Origin: Legionella sp.
GTDB taxonomy: Bacteria > Pseudomonadota > Gammaproteobacteria > Legionellales > Legionellaceae
NCBI GenBank assembly: GCA_031291115.1
Contig: JARLJQ010000026.1
Coordinates: 1 to 64,000, forward strand
DNA: 64,000 bases
Direction: 5' to 3'
In this document: positions 46,252-56,300 of the stretch, piece after piece
How positions within the stretch are numbered: position 1 is the stretch's first letter
Layout of the letters: every line of letters begins with the position of its first letter
Position numbers and translations under genes: made by a program
Notes under the pieces: model-generated
What the model was told of the DNA's origin: nothing
Database searches by the model: none
What the model saw: only the letters and a program-made list of their open reading frames with translations

Positions 46252-48258
46252 ATGTCGTCTGTATCAACAGATCAAAAAATCACAATTATTTCTGTACATC
46301 CATCTTTTGTTGCTTTAACTCAACTCGAGGTTGCAGAACTGGCGCAATTTTTTGTGGAAAAAGAGGTTCCTGCTGGGACAGATATTGTTCGTCAAAATGA
46401 ATTAATTGATACCATTTATTTTATTGCTGCGGGTATAGCTGAAGTAAAAAAAGTTGATGAGAATAATGGTCAAGAACAAGTGGATATTCTGTCAACCCTT
46501 TCAGAGGGGGAGGCAATAGGTTTAAGTGGCTTGGGTTTTTATTCTACAACTGGGCGACGCACCGCAACGGTTACCGCAATTAAAGAGTGTGTCTTACTGG
46601 AAATTAAGCTTAAAGCACTTGAAGAATTTTTAAAAAAGCATCCTCATGTTAATGAGTCCATGCAGCACAATGCAGAAGTAATGCTACGTATGCAATTGAT
46701 TAAGAAAGCGGCTCCATTTGCTAAAATCAGCATGGATAGCTTACATTGGTTGGCTCAGCAGGTTACAGAAACTAAATTGACAAAAGATACTGTACTTTTT
46801 CAAAAAGGAGAGATTGGTGATTGCTGTTACCTTATTCAATCAGGGCAGGTCGAAATTTACATACCCAATCCAGATGGTAGTGAGGCCTCAATCGCAAAAC
46901 TTGGGACTCCTTCTGTATTTGGCGAAACAGCCTTACTTTTAAATTTGCCACGTACTGCTTCAGCCCGTGCTCTTGAAGACAGTCAATTACTTGTATTAAG
47001 TCGGGATGCATTAGAGAAAATTACTAAGTCAGAGGCGCGTGCTGCAGCTTCGCTCGAAAATTTGGTTAGATTACGAAGCCGTCCTATGCGTATGCCTCAT
47101 GTTGAAATTCATCGTCAACAAACAAATGATGGAGAGGAAATTATTACGCTTAAAAATAGTATATTAAATGATTATTACCGTTTACAGGAAGAGGGGCTTT
47201 TCATTTGGAATATGCTGGATGGTAAACATACATTCAGAGATATTACTTTGGCGTTTAATCGTGAGTATGAGATTTTTGATTCAGCCATGGTTTCAGAATT
47301 TATTATGGATCTTGAGGAAAATAAATTCATTGAAAGTTTAACAAATGAAGATCTTGAGCAAAAGAGAAAAGCTTATTCTTGGGCGAACATTTTTACTCAT
47401 ATAAAAAATGTTATGGAGGTAAGCGTTTGTTTTGGTGGTGTAGATGCATGGATGACCAAGACATTTGATGATGGTATTCATTATTTATTCAATAAATTTA
47501 CTTTTTGGCTTTCAACCGCTTTAATTCTTGGTGGATTTATTTTGTTTATAACAAATTTCAATCATCACATCGAGTTGTTTCGTCATACGCCTAATTCTGG
47601 TTGGCTGCTTGTAATTACATTGATAGCTATTAACTTTACCATCGTGGTGCATGAATTGGCGCATGGATATACGACCAAATTTTTTGGAAAGAAGGTCGCT
47701 AATTTTGGAGTGGGATGGTTTTGGATTGGGCCGATTGCCTTTTGTGATACGAGTGATATGTGGCTGGCAAGTAAACAGCAACGGGTTGCAGTAGATTGTG
47801 CTGGAATATTTGTTGATATGTTGTTAGGAAGTCTGGCTGCCATTGCTGCACTATTGGTAACAAATCCGTTTTTAATTATTTTTTTATGGCTCTTTGCTTT
47901 TTATAAGTATTTATTCGCGTTTGTTAACCTGAATCCTATACTTGAGTTTGATGGGTACTATCTGTTGATGGATATTTCCGGTAAAGACAATTTACGTGAA
48001 TCATCACTCGTATGGTTAATTGGTCGTTTTCGTAGTCAGAAAGATAAATTAATCCGACAAAATAGCAGATGGTATGCACTTTATTGGATTATTTGTATTT
48101 TTTATATCTGTTTAAATATCGTAGTTAATTATTACGTGATTAATATCTTATTAGCAGGTGTTTTAAGTGCCAGACAACCTCTACTGGCTTACTCGTTGAC
48201 TTTTTTTGCAGTGCTCGTATCTCTGTTATCCACTTGGGGGAAAATCAAGAGCAATTAG
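46252..48258 (+). CDS. Cyclic-nucleotide-binding / PqqD-like / M50 membrane metalloprotease fusion
   Basis: 668 residues. Two cyclic-nucleotide-binding domains (about residues 25-135 and 145-265); the second has a good phosphate cassette FGETALLLNLPRTASARA. A PqqD-like segment follows (NDYYRLQEEGLFIWNMLDG, near 300-370). The C-terminal half has about six helices with the site-2 protease zinc motif HELAHGY near residue 467 and NLNPILEFDG near 559. I infer an intramembrane zinc protease or peptide-handling protein gated by cAMP or cGMP. AAGGA precedes the ATG. Confidence 0.88.
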   Translation: MSSVSTDQKITIISVHPSFVALTQLEVAELAQFFVEKEVPAGTDIVRQNELIDTIYFIAAGIAEVKKVDENNGQEQVDILSTLSEGEAIGLSGLGFYSTTGRRTATVTAIKECVLLEIKLKALEEFLKKHPHVNESMQHNAEVMLRMQLIKKAAPFAKISMDSLHWLAQQVTETKLTKDTVLFQKGEIGDCCYLIQSGQVEIYIPNPDGSEASIAKLGTPSVFGETALLLNLPRTASARALEDSQLLVLSRDALEKITKSEARAAASLENLVRLRSRPMRMPHVEIHRQQTNDGEEIITLKNSILNDYYRLQEEGLFIWNMLDGKHTFRDITLAFNREYEIFDSAMVSEFIMDLEENKFIESLTNEDLEQKRKAYSWANIFTHIKNVMEVSVCFGGVDAWMTKTFDDGIHYLFNKFTFWLSTALILGGFILFITNFNHHIELFRHTPNSGWLLVITLIAINFTIVVHELAHGYTTKFFGKKVANFGVGWFWIGPIAFCDTSDMWLASKQQRVAVDCAGIFVDMLLGSLAAIAALLVTNPFLIIFLWLFAFYKYLFAFVNLNPILEFDGYYLLMDISGKDNLRESSLVWLIGRFRSQKDKLIRQNSRWYALYWIICIFYICLNIVVNYYVINILLAGVLSARQPLLAYSLTFFAVLVSLLSTWGKIKSN

Positions 48259-48266
48259 GATATATG

Positions 48267-48299
48267 TGCCCAATCCCAAGTATTACTTAGAATTGGGCA
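48267..48299. terminator. Bidirectional hairpin terminator candidate
   Basis: TGCCCAAT pairs with ATTGGGCA between the stop of the M50 fusion gene and the stop of a small minus-strand ORF, with further pairing in the loop. No strong U-tract. Confidence 0.5.
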
Positions 48300-48309
48300 T
48301 CATTGATGC

Positions 48310-48444
48310 TTAACCTACAGCACCACCGCCTGCTTTACTTTTTCTATTTTCAAGTTTATTTCCTAATTTACGAGTCTCTTTTTTATCTTGTACATCCACA
48401 TTTGCTTGTTTATTTTTGTCAGTATATGGTTTAGAATTTTTCAT
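48310..48444 (-). CDS. Small basic hydrophilic protein (44 aa)
   Basis: ATG 48444 is preceded by GGAG seven bases upstream on the minus strand. The 44-residue product is MKNSKPYTDKNKQAN onward, rich in Lys, Asn, Asp, with a C-terminal AGGGAVG. It is disordered-looking, without a membrane segment. It stands alone between convergent and codirectional genes. Family unknown; could bind nucleic acid or be a stress microprotein. Confidence 0.6.
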   Translation of the reverse strand: MKNSKPYTDKNKQANVDVQDKKETRKLGNKLENRKSKAGGGAVG

Positions 48445-48569
48445 ATTTAAACTCCACTTGATTTTAGATTTAATAACTGTCGCTTTGTATTAAATATAGC
48501 TCATATTTGAGAGATGATAGTAATTTATGCACTTTATTTTTGTGTGGATTCACGTTTAGAAGAGGGACA

Positions 48570-48624
48570 ATAATAAAATACGGCCATTAAAGTTAGTTAT
48601 CTATATTAATTTTCATGGCCGTAT
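48570..48624 (-). terminator. Rho-independent terminator of the 48633-49733 gene
   Basis: ATACGGCCAT and ATGGCCGTAT form a perfect 10-bp stem. On the minus strand a T-rich run (TTTTATTATTG) follows. Confidence 0.75.
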
Positions 48625-48632
48625 GAATCAAT

Positions 48633-49733
48633 CTATACCGCTCTTGTTAAACCAGGAGCTTGAGTACTTGACGGTGGTGCTTCCTGTACAAGACCGGACA
48701 GGTTAGAAAGCAAAATTAATGTTTGCTTGGTGCTACTGTCTGAGTCACTGATGTAATACCATCTTCCTCGATATGGAATAGACAAAAAGGCATTTTGGGG
48801 GCGAGTATCACTATAATGTATCGTCATGATTCCAGTGACTACGTCCTGCCAATTAAAGATTTTGCCATTGCGGTACTTGGTTTGTGTCAGTACTTTTCGT
48901 TGTGCATCAATAGGCGGAACATCCATGCCTTTAGATAAATAATTAAGTACACCAAGCATTGAACGAGTAACTACGTATACTTTATGAGGCTGTGGCTTAT
49001 TTGTGAGGGTAATTTTATTATGGTAAATTTCTATACCTGTTTTTTTAAATAAAGCCTTCTCTTTGGCATTTAATTTATAGCCATGTCTAATTACAAGACT
49101 TAGTTCTTCGTGATCACCCTTATTTTTATAGTATTGAATCAATGAATCATTAACTTGCATTCTTCGTAATGCAGCTGCAACAGCCATAAAATCTTTATAA
49201 ACGGGAATGTGTGAAGAGGTCGGACGCGCAGCACTTGGAGCGTTCACTGCTGTTCCTATGCTTTGCAGGCTGAGTCTAAATAATCGTGAAATACTCCAGG
49301 AGGATTGAAGTAATACGTTAATATCTGATAAATCCAGAGCTCCTAAAAATGCTAAGGTGTATGCTGCTCCATCTAATGGGGTATAACTGATAATTGGGTT
49401 ATCGAGGATCAAGGTTTGAGCCCCTATGGAAGTACTGTTCGGCGAACCGAACTTGGACGATGGAGAAAATAACGTTGTCCCAAAGGAAGCTTGTTTTTGC
49501 CACGTAGTACTACCAGAAATATTTCCTACTTTGATTGCCATAGGAGCTTCATTGTAGCGCAAGCGAACCATATTAAATAAAAGTTCCTCATTGCTGGTGT
49601 CGCGCATTATCTCGTTGTAGCGGAGTCGATCTTGCTGTAAGACTCTTGGCCCTATTGAGGCACATCCGGTCATTAACAATGCCAAAGTGAGGCTGCATAT
49701 TTTCCGTGAAAAAGGAACAAAAGATTTCGTCAT
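48633..49733 (-). CDS. Predicted lipoprotein of unknown function
   Basis: 366 residues from ATG 49733 (MTKSFVPFSRKICSLTLALL), chosen because it starts the signal peptide; a lipobox LMTGC follows, giving a Cys for lipidation. Residues after that (LQQDRLRYNEIMRDTSNEEL, LRYNEAPMAIKVGNISGSTTW) are a conserved-looking N-terminal domain of proteins of unknown function in Legionella and other gammaproteobacteria. Probably anchored to the outer membrane. It has its own terminator downstream. Confidence 0.75.
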   Translation of the reverse strand: MTKSFVPFSRKICSLTLALLMTGCASIGPRVLQQDRLRYNEIMRDTSNEELLFNMVRLRYNEAPMAIKVGNISGSTTWQKQASFGTTLFSPSSKFGSPNSTSIGAQTLILDNPIISYTPLDGAAYTLAFLGALDLSDINVLLQSSWSISRLFRLSLQSIGTAVNAPSAARPTSSHIPVYKDFMAVAAALRRMQVNDSLIQYYKNKGDHEELSLVIRHGYKLNAKEKALFKKTGIEIYHNKITLTNKPQPHKVYVVTRSMLGVLNYLSKGMDVPPIDAQRKVLTQTKYRNGKIFNWQDVVTGIMTIHYSDTRPQNAFLSIPYRGRWYYISDSDSSTKQTLILLSNLSGLVQEAPPSSTQAPGLTRAV

Positions 49734-49849
49734 TATTATAATCATTTTTTGAGAGGTACACGTAATATTACTCATTTTCGAGTAAATTACCAGAAAATTA
49801 AACGTGTTTTTTCATAAGGTTAATCACGAATTTATTGACAAAAAACGAG

Positions 49850-50353
49850 TTATAAAAGAAATATCTTATAAAGAGCAAGAAGTGCAAAAAATGTATTTAA
49901 TGCCGCCCAAATATAGGCCGGATATTCCCCTCTATACCCACTGTAATAGGCATAAATGGCAATAAATAAGCTTCCGGAAAAAAAGATCCATTGGTTATTA
50001 TAAGAAAATCCTACTGACAGAAGTGCTATACCGCTTACGCCAAGTATTATAAAAAAGCTTTTTTCCTTGCTGAATATCAGGAAAAAAAGCAAAAGCTGGA
50101 AGCATAATAAAATGGGTAAGGTAACTCGAGTATAAGGGCCACTGCCAAGTAGTACTGCTGCATGACCAGCAATAAGGATTAACTCAAGGGCTATAAAATA
50201 GATAAGATTGTAGTGGAAGGCTGTGGCAAGAAGTGCCGCAGCTCCACTGACGTAATAGAGCTGAGGTGGATTTTGAGTGATTCCAGTAATAATGAGCAAG
50301 GCTCCAATCACTCCAAGAGCTATGAATCTATGTTTATAATAAACATTAGGCAC
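49850..50353 (-). CDS. Polytopic membrane protein (167 aa)
   Basis: Five or six hydrophobic helices and very few charged residues (FIALGVIGALLIITGITQNPP, LLYYVSGAAALLATAFHY). No motif recognised. It starts three bases after the periplasmic protein gene stop and probably shares its transcript. Confidence 0.7.
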   Translation of the reverse strand: MPNVYYKHRFIALGVIGALLIITGITQNPPQLYYVSGAAALLATAFHYNLIYFIALELILIAGHAAVLLGSGPYTRVTLPILLCFQLLLFFLIFSKEKSFFIILGVSGIALLSVGFSYNNQWIFFSGSLFIAIYAYYSGYRGEYPAYIWAALNTFFALLALYKIFLL

Positions 50354-50356
50354 GTA

Positions 50357-50845
50357 TCACCATTTTAAGTAGATTCCTTTTGCAACGGATTCTTGAATAA
50401 CTGCTGCTTGCGGTTTATTGAAAGCAATCCAGTAATTCCCCATATTACTTAAAGCAAAGCGAACGCGTGGGTATTGGCAGATGTCTAAAACATCACGACA
50501 ATCGACAGCTGTAGTGTTTTCACCTACATGTTTATAACACTTAAAATCTTGATTTTTCATATCTGAAGCAAAGGCACCCCAGGTCTGTGGATCAAAAGTT
50601 GCGTGTAAAGGTGGGCTCATAAACGCTTCATTTGATGATTGATGTTCCATTTCAATTTTTGCATCAGAATGATTTTGGATTAAATAATAAGCCTGTTTAC
50701 CACTTTCATTTAATATTAAATAACTTTGATTAAAGCCATATCCTGAGACTTCACAACCTCTAGGGAATTGGCTTGCCGCATGTACGCTGCTGATTAAAGC
50801 AGCCGATAAAAAAATGGATCTATTCATATGATGAAACAGTGACAT
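50357..50845 (-). CDS. Small secreted/periplasmic protein (162 aa)
   Basis: ATG 50845 is chosen (TTGAGGTAATT upstream). The signal peptide IFLSAALISSVHA is cleaved before ASQFPRG. The mature protein has four cysteines (RGCEVSG, FKCYKHV, VDCRDVLDICQYP) and aromatic residues at the end (GIYLKW). I recognise no domain. It is cotranscribed with the following membrane protein. Confidence 0.75.
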   Translation of the reverse strand: MSLFHHMNRSIFLSAALISSVHAASQFPRGCEVSGYGFNQSYLILNESGKQAYYLIQNHSDAKIEMEHQSSNEAFMSPPLHATFDPQTWGAFASDMKNQDFKCYKHVGENTTAVDCRDVLDICQYPRVRFALSNMGNYWIAFNKPQAAVIQESVAKGIYLKW

Positions 50846-50930
50846 AATTACCTCAATTAGCAAATTTTGGCTGCTATTTTAATCATAAATAATCCAATGT
50901 CCATGCTGAACGAAAAAAATAGAACAATTA

Positions 50931-51692
50931 TTACTTATTTGCAGCAATTTTTGCTTTTATCATAGGATAGTAGGTTCTATAAAAGCTTAGAGACAGATAC
51001 ATTGTCAGATAAGCCATTGATAAGGAAAGCCAAATCGTATTTGTATTTGGATAGTTTATTAGTAAGCAAATGGAGCTCACACCATAAATAATAGAACAGC
51101 AATGCATTAATATTTTAAGTATTCGAGATTCAGTTAAATAGTCCAGACGTGAAGGGTAAACGTATTTGACGGGGACGAAAATGAGAATGCAAAAAATCGT
51201 CAGTATCAAGGCATTTGTAGAAGCTGAGGTTTCAAACAGGAACATATAAAATATGGAGAAGTTCCAATAACAGGGAAACCCTTTAAAAAAGTGATCCGGT
51301 GTTTTTGCATCGTCCTGACAGAATTGATAAGCAGAGGTTATGGTAATTGCCGCTACAATCAGTACAGAAAAATGTTCCGGCAGCATGTCAGGTTTAACCA
51401 ATAAGAAAAAGCAAGGTGTGACTACGTAGTTGAGGTAGTCGACTATATTATCAAGTAATGCACCATCAATTTTGGGAAGTACAACTTTTATATGAACCAA
51501 ACGTGCAAGACTTCCATCTACGGCATCGATAAAAACGGTAGCTGCCATCAGCCATAAGGCAAAAATGTATTCGTGTTGGTATATTTTTTGTAAGGTGAAG
51601 ATACCAATGCATGCGGCGCTTGCTGTAAATAAATGCACTGACCAAGCCGCTACATATTGTAATGGTTGGAAATGTGGTTTGCTTAAGTTCAT
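50931..51692 (-). CDS. pcs: Phosphatidylcholine synthase
   Basis: CDP-alcohol phosphatidyltransferase of 253 residues condensing CDP-diacylglycerol with choline. The signature DAVDGSLAR...DGALLDNIVDY (DG, AR, G, D, D spacing) is present, with about eight helices. Length and the N-terminal AWSVHLFTASAACIG match bacterial Pcs. Host-derived choline could be used to make phosphatidylcholine, a membrane lipid known in Legionella. Confidence 0.87.
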   Translation of the reverse strand: MNLSKPHFQPLQYVAAWSVHLFTASAACIGIFTLQKIYQHEYIFALWLMAATVFIDAVDGSLARLVHIKVVLPKIDGALLDNIVDYLNYVVTPCFFLLVKPDMLPEHFSVLIVAAITITSAYQFCQDDAKTPDHFFKGFPCYWNFSIFYMFLFETSASTNALILTIFCILIFVPVKYVYPSRLDYLTESRILKILMHCCSIIYGVSSICLLINYPNTNTIWLSLSMAYLTMYLSLSFYRTYYPMIKAKIAANK

Positions 51693-51734
51693 TAATTGTC
51701 CTAGTGTTAATTAATTATATTAACATATTGATTT

Positions 51735-51800
51735 GGGACCGTTGATATTTCTACTGTCTTGGCCTATTTAGGCTCAAGCTAGCAACGTATCAACAGTCCC
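51735..51800. repeat. MITE-like element, internally deleted copy
   Basis: 66 bp starting GGGACCGTTGATATTTCTAC and ending CAACAGTCCC. Both ends match the element at 38022-38163, with the middle missing. Confidence 0.8.
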
Positions 51801-51919
51801 TTATATTACTGTTGCTTCTTATGAAGCATCATAGAATATAAAAATAGTATCAATAATCAAAAGAACTGCGCAAGGAAAGTTGGCAAATTTGTTAAATATA
51901 AATTTCATATGGTGATTTA

Positions 51920-53299
51920 ATGATAATTCAAACTATAAATCCTGCAACTGAGCAGGTAATTAAAAGCTATAATTGCCTTAATGAGTCAACCGTTCAGAAT
52001 AACCTTGAAGAAGGTTATCGTGCTTTTGGTCAATGGAAGCTAACTTCTTTTGCTTATCGAAAAAAATTGATGTTGCAGCTTGCGCAGCTTTTGCAAGATA
52101 AAAAAGAAGAGTTGACTTTATTGATGGCTACAGAAATGGGTAAACCAGTTACTGCAGGTAAAGCTGAAATTGATAAATGCGTGTGGTTGTGTGAGCACTA
52201 TGCAGAACAGGCAGAAACCTATCTGGAACCGCGAATAATAAAAACTGAAATGAAGTCGGCAAAAGTCTGTCATCTTCCTTTAGGAGTGGTTTTTGCAATT
52301 ATGCCTTGGAATTTTCCATTTTGGCAGGTATTTCGATTTGCCGTACCTACAATGATGGCAGGAAATGCTGCTGTTTTAAAACATGCACCGGTCTCATCTG
52401 GTACAGGTAATCGAATTGAAGAGCTGTTTCTTGAAGCAGGATTTCCAAATTATTTGTTTCAACACCTTATTGTTGATAATGAAGGGGCTGCAAAAATCAT
52501 AGAGCATCCTCATGTGGTCGCGGTCACTTTAACAGGGAGCGAGCGAGCAGGAAGTGCTGTCGCGGCACATGCTGGCGCATTTTTAAAAAAATCAATGCTA
52601 GAACTTGGTGGGAGCGATCCTTATGTGGTCCTTGAGGATGCTGATTTGGATTTGGCTGCACGTTGTATTGTTACTTCACGGTTGTCTAATTCCGGGCAAG
52701 TGTGTATTGCTGCAAAACGTATCATTGTTGTGGATTCTGTTGAGAAAAAATTGATTCAGAAGATCACAGAATGCATGTCTTTATTTAAAATGGGCGATCC
52801 TTTGGATCCTAACACCAATCTTGGACCGATGGCACGTTCTGACTTACGCGAATCAGTGCAGAAACAAGTAGAAAAATCGCTTAAACAAGGTGCTAAATTA
52901 TTGCTTGGTGGTATAATTCCTGAAATTCAAGGGTTTTACTATCCACCAACACTATTAACACAAGTTACGCCCGGCATGCCGGCTTTTGATGAAGAGGTAT
53001 TTGGACCTGTTATTGCTGTTATTTCAGCATGCAGCGAAAAAGAGGCTATCGCCTATGCTAATCAAAGTCGATATGGTTTGGGTGCTGCAGTGTTTACACG
53101 GGATTTGGAGAAAGGCGAACGTATCGCAACTTATGAAATCGAAGCTGGCGTTTGTTTTGTTAATGCTTTGGTTGCCTCCGATCCACGATTACCTTTTGGT
53201 GGAATAAAGCATTCGGGCTATGGGCGCGAATTATCAAAAGAAGGCATATTAGAGTTTGTAAATACGAAAACCATAGCAGTTAATGATTCATATAAATAA
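51920..53299 (+). CDS. gabD: Succinate-semialdehyde dehydrogenase (aldehyde dehydrogenase family)
   Basis: 459 residues. Catalytic Glu in LELGGSDPYVVL and Cys in SNSGQVCIAAKR (near 262) are present, with cofactor segment MPWNFPFWQVFR and GSERAGSAV. The short form begins directly with INPATEQ, so it resembles the NAD(P)-dependent YneI/Sad-type enzymes. It oxidises succinate semialdehyde to succinate for the TCA cycle. The downstream gene encodes a glutamate dehydrogenase, linking both to glutamate use. Substrate choice is by similarity. Confidence 0.85.
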   Translation: MIIQTINPATEQVIKSYNCLNESTVQNNLEEGYRAFGQWKLTSFAYRKKLMLQLAQLLQDKKEELTLLMATEMGKPVTAGKAEIDKCVWLCEHYAEQAETYLEPRIIKTEMKSAKVCHLPLGVVFAIMPWNFPFWQVFRFAVPTMMAGNAAVLKHAPVSSGTGNRIEELFLEAGFPNYLFQHLIVDNEGAAKIIEHPHVVAVTLTGSERAGSAVAAHAGAFLKKSMLELGGSDPYVVLEDADLDLAARCIVTSRLSNSGQVCIAAKRIIVVDSVEKKLIQKITECMSLFKMGDPLDPNTNLGPMARSDLRESVQKQVEKSLKQGAKLLLGGIIPEIQGFYYPPTLLTQVTPGMPAFDEEVFGPVIAVISACSEKEAIAYANQSRYGLGAAVFTRDLEKGERIATYEIEAGVCFVNALVASDPRLPFGGIKHSGYGRELSKEGILEFVNTKTIAVNDSYK

Positions 53300-53343
53300 T
53301 AAAACTTGCTTTAGGGCAAAGGCAAAACTGACGGGGTTAAATA

Positions 53344-56300
53344 ATGTCATATAAATTTGAAGAAGGTAAAGACGTATTAATTGGCGACATTGTTGATAGA
53401 ATCAAGCATTCTATGAATGGCGGTCAAGCTCAATTGTGCGCTGAATTTGCCAAACAATTATATGGAACTGTGGCCATGGAAGATCTTCGTTCATGGGAAG
53501 TTGATGATCTTTATGGTGCTGTAGTTAATTTTTGGTCATTAATTCATGAGCGCGCGCCTCACGAGACTAAAATTAGAATTTATAACCCTGATTTCGAACG
53601 TCACGGCTGGCAAACCACGCATACAGTGATTGAAGTGATTGGTGAGGACATGCCATTTCTCGTTGACTCAATTCGTTTAGTGATCCATCGCATGGGATTA
53701 GCGTCTCATTTAACCATTCACATGGGTGGCATTCGAGTTAAACGGGATAAAAATAACCATATTTCTGCAGTTTTAACTCGTGATGAAGCGTCTAAAGATA
53801 AAGACGTCTTATTTGAAGCACCGCTGTTCCTGGAAATTGACAGACAAACTGATCCTAAAATCCTTGAAGAACTCCACAAAGGTGTGGAGCGTGCTCTTGA
53901 AGACAATCGTGTAGTTTATGAAGATTGGGACAAAATGCGCACTGAGGTTAGAGAAGCGATTGCTGAGATAGATAAAGTTGCTTCTGTACTTGATTCAAAT
54001 GAAGTAGATGAAACCAAGGCCTTTTTAAATTGGATTGAAGATCATCATTTCACGTTTTTGGGTATGAGAGACTACGAATTAGTGGTCAAAGACAAAGAAA
54101 CCTTATTGCAAGCAATTCCTCACACTGGATTGGGTTTATTGCGTGATAATATAACAAAATCAATGACGCGTAATATTTCTGCAATGACTCCTGAAGCACG
54201 TGAATTCACTCTGTCGCCGCGTATTTTAGTGATGTCAAAAACCAATACTTTAGCCAGTGTCCATCGTGATGCATATACGGATTATATCGGTATTAAACGC
54301 TTCAACGATAAAGGAGATGTGATTGGGGAGCGACGTATTATAGGTCTTTATACCTCAGCCGCTTATCATACGAATCCAAAACAAATTCCATTTTTGCGCC
54401 GCAAAGTTGCTTTAATTATGGAAAATTCCAAATTAAATCCACGCAGCCATGCCGGTAAAGTATTACTTAATATCCTTGAAACCCTACCACGCGATGACTT
54501 GATTCAAGGCACTGAAGATGAGCTTTTAGAAATTGCAATGGGTATTTTTTACATGCAAGACAGAAAGCGAATTCGCTTGTTTGCCCGCATGGACGTGTAT
54601 CGTCGTTTTGTCTCTTGTCTGGTCTATGTTCCTAAAGAACGTGTGAATACCGAATTAAGACAAGCGATGAAAGAGATTCTTGAAGAAAGTTTTAACGCAG
54701 TTGAAAGTACGTTCTCCACACAGTTTACTGAGTCGGTTCTTGCTCGAGTTCATTATATTGTTAAGTTGGATGCAGATAATATTCCTGAATACAATTTAAC
54801 TGAAATTGAAAAGAAACTTATAGATGCAGGACGTTCTTGGACTGATGATTTACAATATCATTTATTTGAGGCCTTTGGTGAAGAGCAAGCTAACAGTCTG
54901 TTTGCGCACTATAGAGATGCCTTTCCTTTAGCGTATAGCGATACGTTTACGCCAAGAACAGCAGTTTATGACATCAAACACATTGAAATGCTTTCGTCTC
55001 AGGAGCCTTTGGGGATTAATTTTTATAAGCCTTTGGATGAGTCAGAAAACAGTTTCAGGTTAAAAGTGTATCAACATGATACAACCATTCCCTTATCTGA
55101 TGTATTGCCTATTCTGGAAAATCTTGGCTTGCGCGCTATTAGTGAGCGTCCTTATGCGTTGAAATTTGAAAACGATAAAGTGACCTGGGTTAATGATTTT
55201 GCGATGCAATACAATAAAGCCATTACCTTTAATCTCGATGAAATTAAGGAACTATTCCAAAATGCATTCACTCGTGTTTGGTTTGGGGATGCAGAAAATG
55301 ATGGTTTTAATCAGCTTGTTTTAGCCGCAGGCCTTAATTGGCGTGAGGTTGCAGTGTTACGTACTTATGCTAAATACTTTAAGCAAATGGGCTTTACCTT
55401 TAGCCAAGAGTATATGGAACGCGCTTTAAATAATAACGTCAGTATTGCGAGAAAGTTAGTTAAACTTTTTGAGATTCGTTTTAATTCAGCACATGTTGCA
55501 AACAGAGACGAGCAATTTACTGCTTTGTCTGCGGAAATTTTAGCTGATTTAGATAATGTAGCTAATCTTGATGAAGACAAAATCATCAGACAATACATTC
55601 AAGCGATTGCTGCTACCTTACGTACTAACTTCTATCAGGTAAATAAAGACGGCAGTTACAAAAATTATATTTCAATTAAATTAAACAGCAAAATGATACC
55701 TGGGTTACCAAAACCCTATCCAATGTTTGAAATTTTTGTGTACTCACCACGTTTTGAAGGCGTTCACTTGCGTTGCGGTAAAGTCGCGCGTGGGGGATTA
55801 CGTTGGTCAGACCGAAGAGAAGATTTCCGTACCGAAGTGTTAGGCTTGATGAAAGCACAACAGGTTAAGAACTCGGTCATTGTACCTTGCGGTGCTAAAG
55901 GCGGTTTTGTACCTAAAAACTTACCAGTTAATGGTTCTCGTGAAGACATAATGGCTGAAGGCATTAGCTGTTATCAATTATTTATTCGTGGCTTGCTGGA
56001 TATTACCGACAATTACGTTGAGGGCGTTTTAGTTAAGCCTGAAAACGTTGTTTCATACGATGAGGATGATCCTTATCTTGTGGTTGCAGCAGATAAAGGT
56101 ACCGCAACGTTTTCAGATTTGGCCAATGCTATTTCCTTGGAATACGGTTTCTGGTTAGGTGATGCGTTTGCATCGGGTGGTTCTGTTGGCTACGACCATA
56201 AAAAAATGGGTATTACAGCCAAAGGCGCCTGGGAATCGGTTAAACGCCATTTCTATGAGTTAAATATGGATATTCAAACCAATGACTTTACAGTGGTTGG

